A DNA stretch of 64,000 nt from an uncultured Psychroserpens sp. (lineage in GTDB: Bacteria > Bacteroidota > Bacteroidia > Flavobacteriales > Flavobacteriaceae), in NCBI GenBank assembly GCA_947489585.1, contig CANLEE010000004.1, positions 186,001 through 250,000 on the forward strand, in the 5' to 3' direction. The position numbers and the translations under genes are program-made. Positions within the stretch are counted from its first letter, which is position 1, and each line of letters starts with the position of its first letter. The notes under the pieces were generated by a model that was not told the DNA's origin, searched no databases, and saw nothing but the letters and a program-made list of their open reading frames with translations. Positions 8,480 to 17,663 of the stretch are shown here, piece after piece.

Positions 8480-8892
8480 TATTGATTTTTAGAAGTTGGT
8501 ATTTTATTATTTACCAAAGATATTAAACCATGTATAGTTACACCAAAAAATACCATATAAAGACTTAAACGCGTTAATGGCCGTTCAATAGTTTCTGTTG
8601 GTAGTTCAGTGAAAAAGGCATAAATCACAAGAAGACTAGCTATTATAATAGAAACAGAGCCAAAGGATTGGATGGTATTGAATACTTTATTTTTAATAGA
8701 TTTCATATAAGCACCTAAAGCGGCATTGATTAATCCAAACAAGAGGATATATAAATGTCCAGCTCTAAATAGAGCTCTGTTCATAAGTTCCATGTCTTTT
8801 AGGTGATCATATTTGTGGTGCATGTATTGTCCTGTCAATAAAAAAATAATGACAATGGTGATACCAAAAAAGAGATGAAATTTACCTAACAT
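8479..8892 (-). CDS. Hypothetical four-helix membrane protein
   Basis: From the ATG at 8892 this encodes 137 residues (MLGKFHLFFGI...), with four hydrophobic segments (~3-21, 41-60, 72-92, 103-122). The C-terminus is NNKIPTSKNQ. A TTG start at 8916 would overlap the upstream gene and add only MLHLNKYL; the ATG leaves a 7-base gap and is preferred. No enzymatic motif is seen, though the His-rich MHHKYDHL between helices 1 and 2 could bind metal. It is cotranscribed between an ABM-fold gene and gldF. Confidence 0.65.
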   Translation of the reverse strand: MLGKFHLFFGITIVIIFLLTGQYMHHKYDHLKDMELMNRALFRAGHLYILLFGLINAALGAYMKSIKNKVFNTIQSFGSVSIIIASLLVIYAFFTELPTETIERPLTRLSLYMVFFGVTIHGLISLVNNKIPTSKNQ

Positions 8893-8899
8893 CAAATAC

Positions 8900-9196
8900 T
8901 TATTTAAGTGAAGCAAGTTTATCTACGCTCCAAGCTTCAGGCTTTGCATTAAATAAGGCTTTGGTTTTAGCCCAAACACCTTTAAACAAATCGGAGTGTC
9001 TATACTGCTCTAAATCTGCTTCAGTCTGCCAATAACTATACGTAAAAAAAATGTTTGTATTGTGTTTGTCCCGATAGAGTTCTAAAAACTCGCAGCCAGG
9101 AAAAGCTCTGATATCATTTTTTTTATCTTCAAAGTTTGATAAGAATTCATCAATCTTTGAAGGGTCAAAACTCATTTTTACAATACGAACAAACAT
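8900..9196 (-). CDS. Antibiotic biosynthesis monooxygenase (ABM) domain protein
   Basis: A 98-residue single-domain protein of the ABM / dimeric alpha-beta barrel fold: MFVRIVKMSF as first strand, FPGCEFLELYRDK and FFTYSYWQTEADLEQYRHS as the classic central segments, then FKGVWAKTKALFNAKPEAWSVD. Such proteins act as dimeric monooxygenases or as general small-molecule enzymes; the substrate cannot be inferred. It lies 6 bases downstream of the SAM hydrolase gene and 7 upstream of a membrane protein, so it is probably part of the operon leading into gldF. Confidence 0.85.
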   Translation of the reverse strand: MFVRIVKMSFDPSKIDEFLSNFEDKKNDIRAFPGCEFLELYRDKHNTNIFFTYSYWQTEADLEQYRHSDLFKGVWAKTKALFNAKPEAWSVDKLASLK

Positions 9197-9202
9197 GCAT
9201 TC

Positions 9203-10039
9203 TTATTTTTTAGCAAAATTAATGGTCACAGTATCCATAACTTTCAATCCCATAAGTGTTGACGCACTTCCTACAGTTGCATTATCACTTTTGTATACTG
9301 CAATTTCTAAATATCCTGAGGAATTAAAAACGACCAAACCTTTCCCTTCATCATAACGTTTGTCTTCAGGAATTTCAAAATTTATCGCATCACTGTATTT
9401 TTCATATATTTTTTTGAACTTATAACTTCGTGCTGAAATTTCATAAGCACGTGTTTTCTGTACACCTTCAAAAAACTGACGCTTAATGTTGGTAATCACA
9501 TTTCCGTAGTTATCAATATAAATGACGCTACCAATGATTTGATTCTTATCATCATTCACAAATGGAATTAAATTCTTTATCGGTTTAATGGTGTCTATAA
9601 CTTTACCAATAATTTCGAGAGTTCCACCACGAGCAATATGGCAAGCCACATTAACAAAGACATCCAAAACAGGGAAACTAGTGGCTACACGATCATGGAT
9701 ATTAATCTCTACAATTTTTTGTGGCGCGATTTCAGAACAAATCATGCTCATGATACCATTATTAGCACAAATAAAATAATGATCATCTAATTTAACGGCA
9801 ATATGCTTGTTTTCAGGATTAAGTTCAGAGTCAATACCAATAACATGAATTGTTCCTTTTGGAAAACTGCTATAAGCATTCTGAATAATATAAGCAGCTT
9901 CGGGCACATTAAATGGCGCTACCGAATGTGAGATATCAACAATTCTAACATCTGGTAATTCACTATAAATAGCACCTTTTATGGCACCAGCAAAGTGATC
10001 TTTCTCACCAAAATCGGTTGTTAATGTGATGATTGCCAT
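9203..10039 (-). CDS. SAM hydrolase / SAM hydroxide adenosyltransferase family protein (DUF62)
   Basis: A 278-residue protein of the S-adenosyl-L-methionine hydroxide adenosyltransferase family (DUF62), which cleaves SAM to adenosine and methionine and is related to fluorinases. The start ITLTTDFGEKDHFAGAIKG, then IVDISHSVAPFNVPEAAYI, ICANNGIMSMI and YIDNYGNVITNI are family signatures; TDFG near residues 8-11 and NYGN near 187-190 are the usual active-site parts. It is the first gene of the minus-strand run toward gldF and is divergent from phoH across a 198-base spacer. The size fits the family. Confidence 0.93.
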   Translation of the reverse strand: MAIITLTTDFGEKDHFAGAIKGAIYSELPDVRIVDISHSVAPFNVPEAAYIIQNAYSSFPKGTIHVIGIDSELNPENKHIAVKLDDHYFICANNGIMSMICSEIAPQKIVEINIHDRVATSFPVLDVFVNVACHIARGGTLEIIGKVIDTIKPIKNLIPFVNDDKNQIIGSVIYIDNYGNVITNIKRQFFEGVQKTRAYEISARSYKFKKIYEKYSDAINFEIPEDKRYDEGKGLVVFNSSGYLEIAVYKSDNATVGSASTLMGLKVMDTVTINFAKK

Positions 10040-10237
10040 GTATGAGCTAAAGAAATTTTATAATTGATTGAATCCTTTTATTTATCTTAAACAAAACTGT
10101 TAAAAACTAATCATATTTTAACCTTAGGGAAACCTACAGAATAAAATAGTTTAATTATTTTTGATTAGAATAGGTCATTTTTGTCCTATCACAAAACTAA
10201 TAAAACAAAACAGATTAATTTATAATTCCCGTCGCTT

Positions 10238-11191
10238 TTGAACGAACTTATTTTAGAACTAGAAGAAATTACTCCCAAAGAATTTTTCGGAGCTCAAAAT
10301 GCTAACATTGTACTACTCAAAAAATACTTCCCAAAACTTAAAATTGTTGCTAGAGGAAACAAGATAAAAGCCTATGGTGATGAAGATTTACTCGAAGAGT
10401 TTGATCGTCGTATGAATATGCTTATGCAACACTTTGGCAAGTATAATAAAATTGATGAAAATGTCATTGAGCGAGTACTAACAAGTCAGAGTAGTGATGA
10501 TTATAACACATCAGCGCAAAGTGGCGAAACTATTGTACATGGCGTTAACGGAAAAATCATAAAAGCCCAAACCGTCAACCAGCGCAAATTGGTTGAAAGC
10601 ATGCGTAAAAACGATATGGTATTTGCTATTGGTCCTGCAGGAACGGGTAAAACCTATACTGGTGTAGCATTAGCGGTAAAAGCTTTAAAATCAAAAGAAG
10701 TAAAACGTATTATTTTAACGCGACCAGCAGTTGAAGCTGGTGAAAACTTAGGGTTTCTTCCTGGGGATTTAAAAGAAAAGTTAGATCCATACATGCAGCC
10801 GTTATATGATGCGCTCCGTGATATGATTCCTGCCGAGAAACTAGCACATTTTATTGAAAATGGCACCATCCAAATTGCACCTTTGGCATTTATGCGTGGC
10901 CGTACCTTGGATAATGCATTTGTGATTTTAGATGAAGGTCAAAATACAACTCATGCACAAATGAAGATGTTTTTAACGCGTATGGGAAAAAGTGCAAAAT
11001 TTTTACTTACTGGTGATCCTGGCCAGGTCGATTTACCACGTCGTACCATATCCGGATTAAAAGAAGCACTTCTCGTGCTTAAAAATGTTGAAGGCATTGG
11101 TATGATCTACCTTGATGATAAAGATGTCATTCGCCATAAATTGGTAAAGAAAGTTATCGAAGCTTATAAGAGTATTGAAAATAGAGATTAG
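10238..11191 (+). CDS. phoH: PhoH family protein
   Basis: A 317-residue PhoH-like P-loop ATPase. Walker A is GPAGTGKT (residues 132-139) and Walker B is in NAFVILDEGQN; TRPAVEAGENLGFLPGDL and FLTRMGKSAKFLLTGDPGQVDLP are PhoH signatures. The N-terminal ~110 residues form the small nucleic-acid-binding-type domain of this family. It is thought to be an ATP-dependent RNA-associated enzyme. Translation must start at TTG (10238), since no ATG precedes the conserved NELILELEEI start; TTG is usual for this gene in flavobacteria. It is followed by purC on the same strand. Confidence 0.95.
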   Translation: MNELILELEEITPKEFFGAQNANIVLLKKYFPKLKIVARGNKIKAYGDEDLLEEFDRRMNMLMQHFGKYNKIDENVIERVLTSQSSDDYNTSAQSGETIVHGVNGKIIKAQTVNQRKLVESMRKNDMVFAIGPAGTGKTYTGVALAVKALKSKEVKRIILTRPAVEAGENLGFLPGDLKEKLDPYMQPLYDALRDMIPAEKLAHFIENGTIQIAPLAFMRGRTLDNAFVILDEGQNTTHAQMKMFLTRMGKSAKFLLTGDPGQVDLPRRTISGLKEALLVLKNVEGIGMIYLDDKDVIRHKLVKKVIEAYKSIENRD

Positions 11192-11207
11192 TCCTAAACA
11201 ATTATGA

Positions 11208-11234
11208 TGTCACACTGAGCGCAGTCGAAGTGTC
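11208..11234. repeat. Dispersed flavobacterial palindromic repeat
   Basis: This sequence contains ACACTGAGCGCAGTCGAAGTGT, an imperfect inverted repeat with ACACT/AGTGT ends. It matches, from memory, an interspersed element (CACTGAGCGnAGTCGAAGTG) found in many copies between genes of Bacteroidota. It sits in the 57-base phoH-purC gap. Confidence 0.65.
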
Positions 11235-11248
11235 TTTTAAATAACAAA

Positions 11249-12205
11249 ATGTCAAACAATACCATAACCGAATCCAATTTTAACTTCCCAAACCAAAAAA
11301 GTGTTTATAAAGGGAAAGTAAGAGAAGTTTATAATATTAACGACAACGAACTTGTCATGATTGCAACCGATAGATTATCGGCTTTTGATGTCGTGATGCC
11401 AAAAGGAATTCCATATAAAGGTCAAATCTTAAATCAGATTGCTACGAGCATGATGAAAGCTACCGAAGATTTAGTGCCTAATTGGCTAACAGCTACACCA
11501 GATCCTAATGTGGCTGTCGGACATCTATGTGACCCATTTAAAGTAGAGATGGTGATTCGCGGTTATATGTCTGGTCATGCAGCACGTGAATATAAAGCGG
11601 GACGACGTATGTTATGTGGTGTAGTGATGCCAGAAGGTATGAAAGAGAACGATAAATTTCCTGAACCTATAATTACACCTGCTACTAAAGCCGAAATGGG
11701 AGACCATGACGAAGATATCTCTCGTGAAGATATCTTAAAACGTGGTATTGTTTCCGAAGATGATTATATCGTACTCGAAGATTATACGCGTAAACTCTTT
11801 CAGCGTGGCTCAGAAATAGCAGCATCCAGAGGTTTAATTTTGGTAGACACCAAATACGAATTTGGAAAAACTAAAGATGGAAAAATTGTTTTAATCGATG
11901 AAATTCACACACCAGATTCCTCACGTTACTTTTATGCAAATGGGTATCAAGAACGTCAAGATAATAACGAAGCTCAAAAGCAACTCTCAAAGGAGTTTGT
12001 TAGGCAATGGTTAATTGCAAATAGCTTTCAAGGCCTTGAAGGACAAGCCGTTCCAGAAATGAGTGATGATTACATCGAAACTGTTAGTGAACGTTATATC
12101 GAACTTTACGAGAATATAATGGGAGAAGTATTTGTGAAAGCTGATGTTTCTAATATTCAAAATAGGATAGAAGCTAATGTACTGAACTATTTATCTCAGA
12201 AATAA
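11249..12205 (+). CDS. purC: Phosphoribosylaminoimidazole-succinocarboxamide synthase (SAICAR synthase)
   Basis: A 318-residue SAICAR synthase, which joins aspartate to CAIR with ATP in de novo purine synthesis. Diagnostic segments: [40 protein letters not shown], the long-form insertion [31 protein letters not shown] and [14 protein letters not shown]. It is the longer (~310-residue) form used by Bacteroidota. It follows phoH after the dispersed repeat and is closed by a strong hairpin at 12225-12261. Confidence 0.97.
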   Translation: MSNNTITESNFNFPNQKSVYKGKVREVYNINDNELVMIATDRLSAFDVVMPKGIPYKGQILNQIATSMMKATEDLVPNWLTATPDPNVAVGHLCDPFKVEMVIRGYMSGHAAREYKAGRRMLCGVVMPEGMKENDKFPEPIITPATKAEMGDHDEDISREDILKRGIVSEDDYIVLEDYTRKLFQRGSEIAASRGLILVDTKYEFGKTKDGKIVLIDEIHTPDSSRYFYANGYQERQDNNEAQKQLSKEFVRQWLIANSFQGLEGQAVPEMSDDYIETVSERYIELYENIMGEVFVKADVSNIQNRIEANVLNYLSQK

Positions 12206-12224
12206 CTAGTGCTCTATAAAATAG

Positions 12225-12261
12225 AAAAGGCTTAATTCAAATTAATGAGTTAAGCCTTTTT
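12225..12261. terminator. Bidirectional intrinsic terminator
   Basis: The stem AAAAGGCTTAA (12225-12235) pairs with TTAAGCCTTTT (12250-12260), 11 perfect pairs with a 14-base loop and T/A runs outside. It separates convergent purC and the lipoprotein gene at 12287. Confidence 0.88.
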
Positions 12262-12286
12262 GATTTTATAGATTCTATATCTCCTT

Positions 12287-12973
12287 TTATAATCTTGGTC
12301 TAAGTTTAAATTGGCCGTCAGTAATTTGTACGGTATCCGAAGCATCTTCTTCATTGTAAAGCGTAGCAGAAAATGTACCTTCAACAATTTGTGCTGAACC
12401 TACTAGTACTTCTAAAATATAACTATTAGCAGGAGTTGTAGACGTAATAGTTACTGTATTTCCTGTTTGGTCACCATTAGTGTTATAGAAGGGACCTTCC
12501 GAAGCGTTTGGCGCATATTGAAAAGCGATGGCTCCAGTAGTTCCTGTGTTATCATCATTACTTGTTGCAACTTGATAACTTCCAATAGGAAATCTATCAT
12601 TGAACACTTCAGATTGACTAGTATCTGCTAGTTCAGTACAAAGCATGAATCTCACAAATTCCATACCTAAAGATGGTTCTGTATCATTGTCAAAATTTGG
12701 ATACACACCAGAAAAATAATTAATTCCAGCAGCATCTGAAAAAGCGCATGCTACTGTTGAAGCACCAGAGTGTATTAAGTTATAGTCTAATGTCGTGGCT
12801 GCTTCAAGTTGCCCAAAAAAGAAAGGCACACCATCTACTTTTCCAGACATAAAATAAACGTAGTCTGATGCGTCAAATCCTGGATCATTTCCATCATCAC
12901 TACTATCACTATCACTACAGTTAAATGAGACTAATACTAATAAAGTTAATGCTAAGTTTTTAAATAATTTCAT
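12287..12973 (-). CDS. Surface-type lipoprotein of unknown function
   Basis: A 228-residue protein with a lipoprotein signal peptide (LALTLLVLVSFNC, lipid Cys at ~19), followed by SDSDSSDDGNDPG, an acidic tether of the flavobacterial surface-export type. The mature region is beta-rich with GKVDGVPFFFGQLEAAT near its start and EVLVGSAQIVEGTFSATLYN near the end, a layout seen in small Bacteroidota lipoproteins with a beta-sandwich. No catalytic residues are recognisable. It is monocistronic, ended by the shared terminator with purC. Confidence 0.7.
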   Translation of the reverse strand: MKLFKNLALTLLVLVSFNCSDSDSSDDGNDPGFDASDYVYFMSGKVDGVPFFFGQLEAATTLDYNLIHSGASTVACAFSDAAGINYFSGVYPNFDNDTEPSLGMEFVRFMLCTELADTSQSEVFNDRFPIGSYQVATSNDDNTGTTGAIAFQYAPNASEGPFYNTNGDQTGNTVTITSTTPANSYILEVLVGSAQIVEGTFSATLYNEEDASDTVQITDGQFKLRPRL

Positions 12974-13097
12974 AAAATAATTGTTAGGTTAAGTGGGCAA
13001 TATAGAATAAAAATATTTGAAAGAAAAATAATACGAATCTATTCATTGCATGTGAGTTTACAGACTTGTCAGGAATTAGTTTAATAACAATTCTAAG

Positions 13098-14207
13098 TTA
13101 ATCTTTAAATGCTTGGCTTTTGTTTTTAATTGCTTTTATGAGTCGTCTTACCGTATTGTAAATAAACGCATTGGTCTTTACATAATAAAATGAAATAATA
13201 CATACAACAACAATAAATGCAAGTGCTCCAAGAATAGCTTGTGTTGGATTTAAGGCTTTTAGATAGAAATGCTTGAGTCCAAGCCCAGTAAAGCTTCCAA
13301 AGATAATAATGAAATGAATGACATAAATAGACAAAGTTTTTTGTCCGATTTTGCCAATTAGTAATCCTTTTAAAAATGGTTCGGCTCCATAGAAAACACC
13401 AAAGAGCAAGAGCACATTTCCTAAGCGAGGAAAGAGATAATTATAATAGGCTACTTCTTTAAGGATTTGTACATCAAACCAATAATGAAGTTTCATAAAG
13501 AGCCATCCAGAACAATCAATAAGTAAAAAACCAGTGATAAAAAAAGACAAAATTGTTACCAGTCTAAACCTTCTTCTGTGTACATGTGAAAAGAAAATTG
13601 TGGCAAGAAACCCACCAAATGCCGTAAAGCCAAACCAAGGTAGAATGGTAAATATAGAGCCATTAACTTTTGTCAAATAATTAGCAAATATCTTTGGGAT
13701 ATGATTTAAATCTATTGAGCGGTATAAAGGTTCAGTTAAAAAACATAAACATCCTAAAACAAGTAGCAAAAGAGACAACAGTTTGCAATGTTTCCGAAGT
13801 AAAACATAGCATAAAATGAGAAGAATAAGAGATAAACCAATGCATTGCAAGACATCAACCACAAAAAAATAACTACTAAAATCGCCACGTATCCATCCAA
13901 AAAAATCAATCCGAAGCATATAACCTATAGCGATTAAAAGCAAGCCTCTGTAAATTCCTTTTTTCACTCGAAACTTATCTTCACCTTTGTCTCTAGCTCT
14001 TAGTAATAAATACAAAAAAACCAATCCTGAAATTGTGAAAAATGTAGGTGCTGTAATACCTCTAAAGTAATGCCATACTTGAAAAGCCATATTTGATGAA
14101 TCCCTATAGATCGGATTTAAAAGCGTATCTATAAAATGGCCTTGTAGCATCATCAAGATAGCAAATGCACGCACAGCATCAATGAAAAAGAGTCGGTTGG
14201 CTTTCAA
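13098..14207 (-). CDS. Membrane acyltransferase, heparan-alpha-glucosaminide N-acetyltransferase-like (DUF1624)
   Basis: A 369-residue polytopic protein with about ten hydrophobic segments. The first, FIDAVRAFAILMMLQGHFID, matches the DUF1624/HGSNAT start (IDxxRxxAIxxMxxGH, with His inside helix 1); TAPTFFTISGLVFLYL, SIYVIHFIIIFGS and a C-terminal basic tail also fit. The family transfers acyl groups across the membrane to sugars or envelope molecules; the acceptor is unknown. The start codon is TTG (14207), because no upstream ATG keeps the conserved N-terminus. It is divergent from the alanine symporter gene. Confidence 0.8.
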   Translation of the reverse strand: MKANRLFFIDAVRAFAILMMLQGHFIDTLLNPIYRDSSNMAFQVWHYFRGITAPTFFTISGLVFLYLLLRARDKGEDKFRVKKGIYRGLLLIAIGYMLRIDFFGWIRGDFSSYFFVVDVLQCIGLSLILLILCYVLLRKHCKLLSLLLLVLGCLCFLTEPLYRSIDLNHIPKIFANYLTKVNGSIFTILPWFGFTAFGGFLATIFFSHVHRRRFRLVTILSFFITGFLLIDCSGWLFMKLHYWFDVQILKEVAYYNYLFPRLGNVLLLFGVFYGAEPFLKGLLIGKIGQKTLSIYVIHFIIIFGSFTGLGLKHFYLKALNPTQAILGALAFIVVVCIISFYYVKTNAFIYNTVRRLIKAIKNKSQAFKD

Positions 14208-14296
14208 TTATTAGTGATTTACCATAAATATACTTTTAATTTTTAAGGTTCACTAAATCGAAAGTAATATCTTAGATGTCAAATTAGCAATTGTCA

Positions 14297-15676
14297 ATGG
14301 ATCAACTAAATGCGATTTCTGAAAAATTTTCTTCTCTTGCTTGGGGAATTCCATTACTGGTATTATTAATAGGTGGTGGATTGTATTTACTAATTGTCTC
14401 TCGATTTTTGCCATTTCACTTTTTTGGGCATGCAATAAAAGTCCTACGTGGACATTATGACGACCCAAATGATCCTGGAGAAATTAGTCATTTTAAAGCC
14501 TTAACGACTGCTTTATCATCTACCATAGGTATGGGAAATATTTCTGGTGTTGCTTTAGCAATTGCCGTTGGAGGTCCAGGAGCTATGTTTTGGATGTGGA
14601 TAACTGCTATTGTTGGGATGAGTACCAAATTTTTCACATCAACTTTGGCCATTATGTACCGCGGAAAAGATAGCAATGGTGAATTGCAAGGCGGTCCAAT
14701 GTATTTTATAAGAGAAGGTTTAGGGAAAAACTGGAAATTTTTGGCAGTCATGTTTTCTCTCTTCGGAATGTTAGGCGCATTACCTGTTGTAAATGTTAAT
14801 CAATTAAAACAAGCAATAAACGACATTGTACTCATTCCAAACGGCGTCGAAGTAAGTTTAAGTACCAACCTTATTATAGCTGCTGTTTTAGTCATTATAA
14901 CAACGATAGTAATTCTTGGTGGATTAAAGCGAATTAGCGCAATTGCTTCTAAAATGGTACCTTCTATGGTTATTCTATATTTTGTACTGGTAGTCATTAT
15001 CCTTGGTATAAACTATACTGAAGTTCCAAAGTATTTCTTGATGATTTTTACAGATGCCTTTGAGGCCAACTTTATAAAAGGAGATGCCGTTTTTGGTGGT
15101 ATGTTGGGAGCGCTTATTCTATTGGGAATTAAACGTGGCGCTTTTTCAAATGAAGCAGGGATTGGAACTGCCCCAATGGCTCATGGCGCAGCTAAAACAG
15201 ATGAGCCAGTACGAGAAGGTTTGGTGGCTATGCTTGGCCCAGTGATTGATACATTAATTGTTTGTACACTCACTGCTTTAGCAATTTTAGTGACTGGCGT
15301 TTGGGAAACAACTTCAAATAATGGCGTAAGCTTAACAGCTTCAGCATTTGAAGATGCGATGCCAGGGTATGGTCAATACTTGCTTATGGTGTGTGTATTT
15401 ATATTTAGTATTTCATCACTGTTCTCGTATGCTTACTACGGAAAAAAATGCATGTCTTTTATCGCTGGAGCGCATAACAAACATTACTACAACTATTTTT
15501 ATATACTGAGTATCATTCTGGCTGCGACAACCAAATTTGAAGTTATGATTAATTTTATTGATGGTATATTTGCCTTCATGGCGATACCAACAATGCTAGC
15601 AACAATTATAATGGCACCAAGAGTTGTGAAAGAAATTAAAGCCTATAAAAAGCGATTGGTATCAAAAGAAAAATAA
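14297..15676 (+). CDS. Sodium:alanine symporter family protein (AgcS/AlsT)
   Basis: From ATG 14297 it encodes 459 residues (MDQLNAISEK); a TTG two codons earlier is a less likely start. About eleven membrane helices. Diagnostic of the alanine/glycine:cation symporter family are ALTTALSSTIGMGNISGVALAI, GGPGAMFWMWITAIVGMSTKF, GGPMYFIREGLG, and KRGAFSNEAGIGTAPMAHGAA. It imports Ala/Gly with Na+. Only 4 bases separate it from the next gene, so it heads a run of transport genes followed by acetyl-CoA synthetase. Confidence 0.93.
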   Translation: MDQLNAISEKFSSLAWGIPLLVLLIGGGLYLLIVSRFLPFHFFGHAIKVLRGHYDDPNDPGEISHFKALTTALSSTIGMGNISGVALAIAVGGPGAMFWMWITAIVGMSTKFFTSTLAIMYRGKDSNGELQGGPMYFIREGLGKNWKFLAVMFSLFGMLGALPVVNVNQLKQAINDIVLIPNGVEVSLSTNLIIAAVLVIITTIVILGGLKRISAIASKMVPSMVILYFVLVVIILGINYTEVPKYFLMIFTDAFEANFIKGDAVFGGMLGALILLGIKRGAFSNEAGIGTAPMAHGAAKTDEPVREGLVAMLGPVIDTLIVCTLTALAILVTGVWETTSNNGVSLTASAFEDAMPGYGQYLLMVCVFIFSISSLFSYAYYGKKCMSFIAGAHNKHYYNYFYILSIILAATTKFEVMINFIDGIFAFMAIPTMLATIIMAPRVVKEIKAYKKRLVSKEK

Positions 15677-15680
15677 GTCT

Positions 15681-15938
15681 ATGGATAAACAGAAAAAAGC
15701 TAAAGCCTATTGGAAAGAAAATATAAAATATGTAAGTATTCTTTTAGTCATATGGGCTATGGTCTCCTATGGAGCTGGGATTGTATTTAAAGATGAACTT
15801 AATGAATTTCGTCTCGGCGGTTTTAAATTAGGCTTCTGGTTTGCCCAGCAAGGTGCCATGTATGTATTTGTTATACTCATATTTATTTATGTTCGACTTA
15901 TGAATAGACTTGACAAAAAGTATGGTTATGATGAATAA
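15681..15938 (+). CDS. Small subunit of a two-component sodium/solute symporter (DUF4212)
   Basis: An 85-residue protein with two hydrophobic helices (~19-36 and ~50-68). AYWKENIKYVSILLVIWAMV, FGxxF-type spacing ending in FKLGFWFAQQGAMYVFV and the tail YVRLMNRLDKKYGYDE are typical of DUF4212, the small partner of SSS-type acetate/solute symporters. It overlaps the beginning of the large subunit by a few codons, implying coupled translation and a stoichiometric pair. Confidence 0.92.
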   Translation: MDKQKKAKAYWKENIKYVSILLVIWAMVSYGAGIVFKDELNEFRLGGFKLGFWFAQQGAMYVFVILIFIYVRLMNRLDKKYGYDE

Positions 15939-17658
15939 ACTATCATTTTTATTAACCATAGATGTTCAAAATTGGACATATATTTTGGTAGGCCTAACTT
16001 TTGCTATTTATATAGGAATTGCTATTTGGTCAAGAGCTAGTTCTACTAAAGAATTTTATGTTGCAGGAGGAGGTGTCTCTCCTTTAGCAAACGGAATGGC
16101 AACTGCAGCTGATTGGATGAGTGCTGCTTCTTTTATTTCAATGGCAGGTATTATCTCTTTTGCAGGCTATGATGGTGCTGTATATCTCATGGGTTGGACT
16201 GGTGGTTATGTGCTTTTGGCATTGTTATTAGCACCATATCTAAGGAAGTTTGGAAAATTCACGGTTCCAGATTTTATAGGTGATCGTTATTATTCTAATT
16301 CGGCACGTATTGTTGCTGTACTTTGTGCATTGCTCGTATCGTTTACATATGTTGCCGGACAAATGCGAGGTGTTGGTATTGTGTTTTCTAGATTTCTGGA
16401 AGTTGATATTAATACTGGTGTTATCATTGGTATGCTTATCGTTTTATTTTATGCAGTTTTAGGAGGAATGAAAGGTATAACCTATACACAAGTAGCTCAG
16501 TACTGTGTGCTTATTTTTGCATTTATGGTACCTGCCATTTTTATATCTATTCAAATGACAGGGAATCCAATACCGCAATTGGGTTTTGGTGGTGAATTGA
16601 ATGATGGCTCTGGCATGTATTTATTAGACAAATTAGATGGCTTGAGTACAGAACTTGGTTTTTCAGAATATACCGAAGGAAATAAATCGACTATAGACGT
16701 GTTTGCAATTACTTTAGCACTAATGGTTGGTACTGCAGGATTACCTCATGTAATTGTACGATTCTTTACTGTAAAGCGAGTTAAAGATGCTCGGAAATCT
16801 GCAGGAATTGCATTGCTTTTAATAGTGGTTTTATATAGTACTGCTCCAGCTGTAGCTGTGTTTGCTAGAACTAATATGATTGAAACCTTATCTAATAAAC
16901 CATATACTGAAGTCCCACAATGGTTTAAAAAATGGGAGACAACAGGATTGATAACCTTTACTGATAAAAATAATGATGGCATAATTCAATATGTGGCCGA
17001 TAAAGAAAACAATGAGTTAATCGTTGATAGGGATATTATGGTGCTCGCCAATCCTGAAATTGCAAAACTTCCTAATTGGGTGATTGCTTTGGTGGCGGCT
17101 GGTGGACTAGCAGCAGCATTATCTACAGCTGCAGGATTGTTATTAGTAATATCATCATCAGTATCTCATGATCTAATTAAAAAAGTGATCAATCCAAAAA
17201 TTTCGGAAAAGGGAGAATTAACTGCTGCGCGATTGTCGGCTGTAGCGGCAGTATGTGTTGCTGGATATTTTGGAATAAACCCTCCAGGTTTTGTTGCTGC
17301 AGTTGTTGCGCTTGCTTTTGGATTGGCAGCTGCATCGTTTTTTCCTGCAATTATTTTAGGAATTTTTTATAAACGAATGAATAAAGAAGGCGCTGTTGCT
17401 GGAATGGTCGTTGGTATTATTGTTATGCTATTGTATATGATGAAGTATAAATTAGGTTGGTTTGATGCTATTCTACCAGATAAAAGTGAATGGTGGTTTG
17501 GAATTTCTCCGGAAGGTTTTGGTAGTATCGCCATGTTAATTAATTTTACTGTATCAATAGCTGTCATGAAATTTACAAAAGCGCCTCCAGAAGAGGTTCA
17601 AGCTATTGTAGAAAATATAAGAATTCCATCTGGAGCAGGAGATGCTATAAATCATTAA
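15931..17658 (+). CDS. Sodium:solute symporter large subunit (ActP-like, VC_2705 subfamily)
   Basis: About 575 residues from ATG 15931; other in-frame starts lie upstream (ATG 15928 and 15922, TTG 15910), all overlapping the small subunit. A 13-helix SSS-family transporter: FYVAGGGVSPLANGMATAADWMSAASFI, GGMKGITYTQVAQY, GLPHVIVRFFTVKRVKDARKS and AAGGLAAALSTAAGLLLVISSSVSHDLI are family signatures. Together with the DUF4212 subunit and the acetyl-CoA synthetase gene 5 bases downstream, it is best read as an acetate (or short-chain monocarboxylate) importer. An insert at ~320-375 with DKNNDGIIQYVADK may bind Ca2+, as such DxNxDG loops do. Confidence 0.92.
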   Translation: MNKLSFLLTIDVQNWTYILVGLTFAIYIGIAIWSRASSTKEFYVAGGGVSPLANGMATAADWMSAASFISMAGIISFAGYDGAVYLMGWTGGYVLLALLLAPYLRKFGKFTVPDFIGDRYYSNSARIVAVLCALLVSFTYVAGQMRGVGIVFSRFLEVDINTGVIIGMLIVLFYAVLGGMKGITYTQVAQYCVLIFAFMVPAIFISIQMTGNPIPQLGFGGELNDGSGMYLLDKLDGLSTELGFSEYTEGNKSTIDVFAITLALMVGTAGLPHVIVRFFTVKRVKDARKSAGIALLLIVVLYSTAPAVAVFARTNMIETLSNKPYTEVPQWFKKWETTGLITFTDKNNDGIIQYVADKENNELIVDRDIMVLANPEIAKLPNWVIALVAAGGLAAALSTAAGLLLVISSSVSHDLIKKVINPKISEKGELTAARLSAVAAVCVAGYFGINPPGFVAAVVALAFGLAAASFFPAIILGIFYKRMNKEGAVAGMVVGIIVMLLYMMKYKLGWFDAILPDKSEWWFGISPEGFGSIAMLINFTVSIAVMKFTKAPPEEVQAIVENIRIPSGAGDAINH

Positions 17659-17663
17659 ATTCT

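Noticed and set aside
10040..10237. tRNA or riboswitch in the phoH-SAM hydrolase spacer
   Set aside because: No cloverleaf or SAM-riboswitch core; only a 5-pair ATAGG/CCTAT stem is visible.
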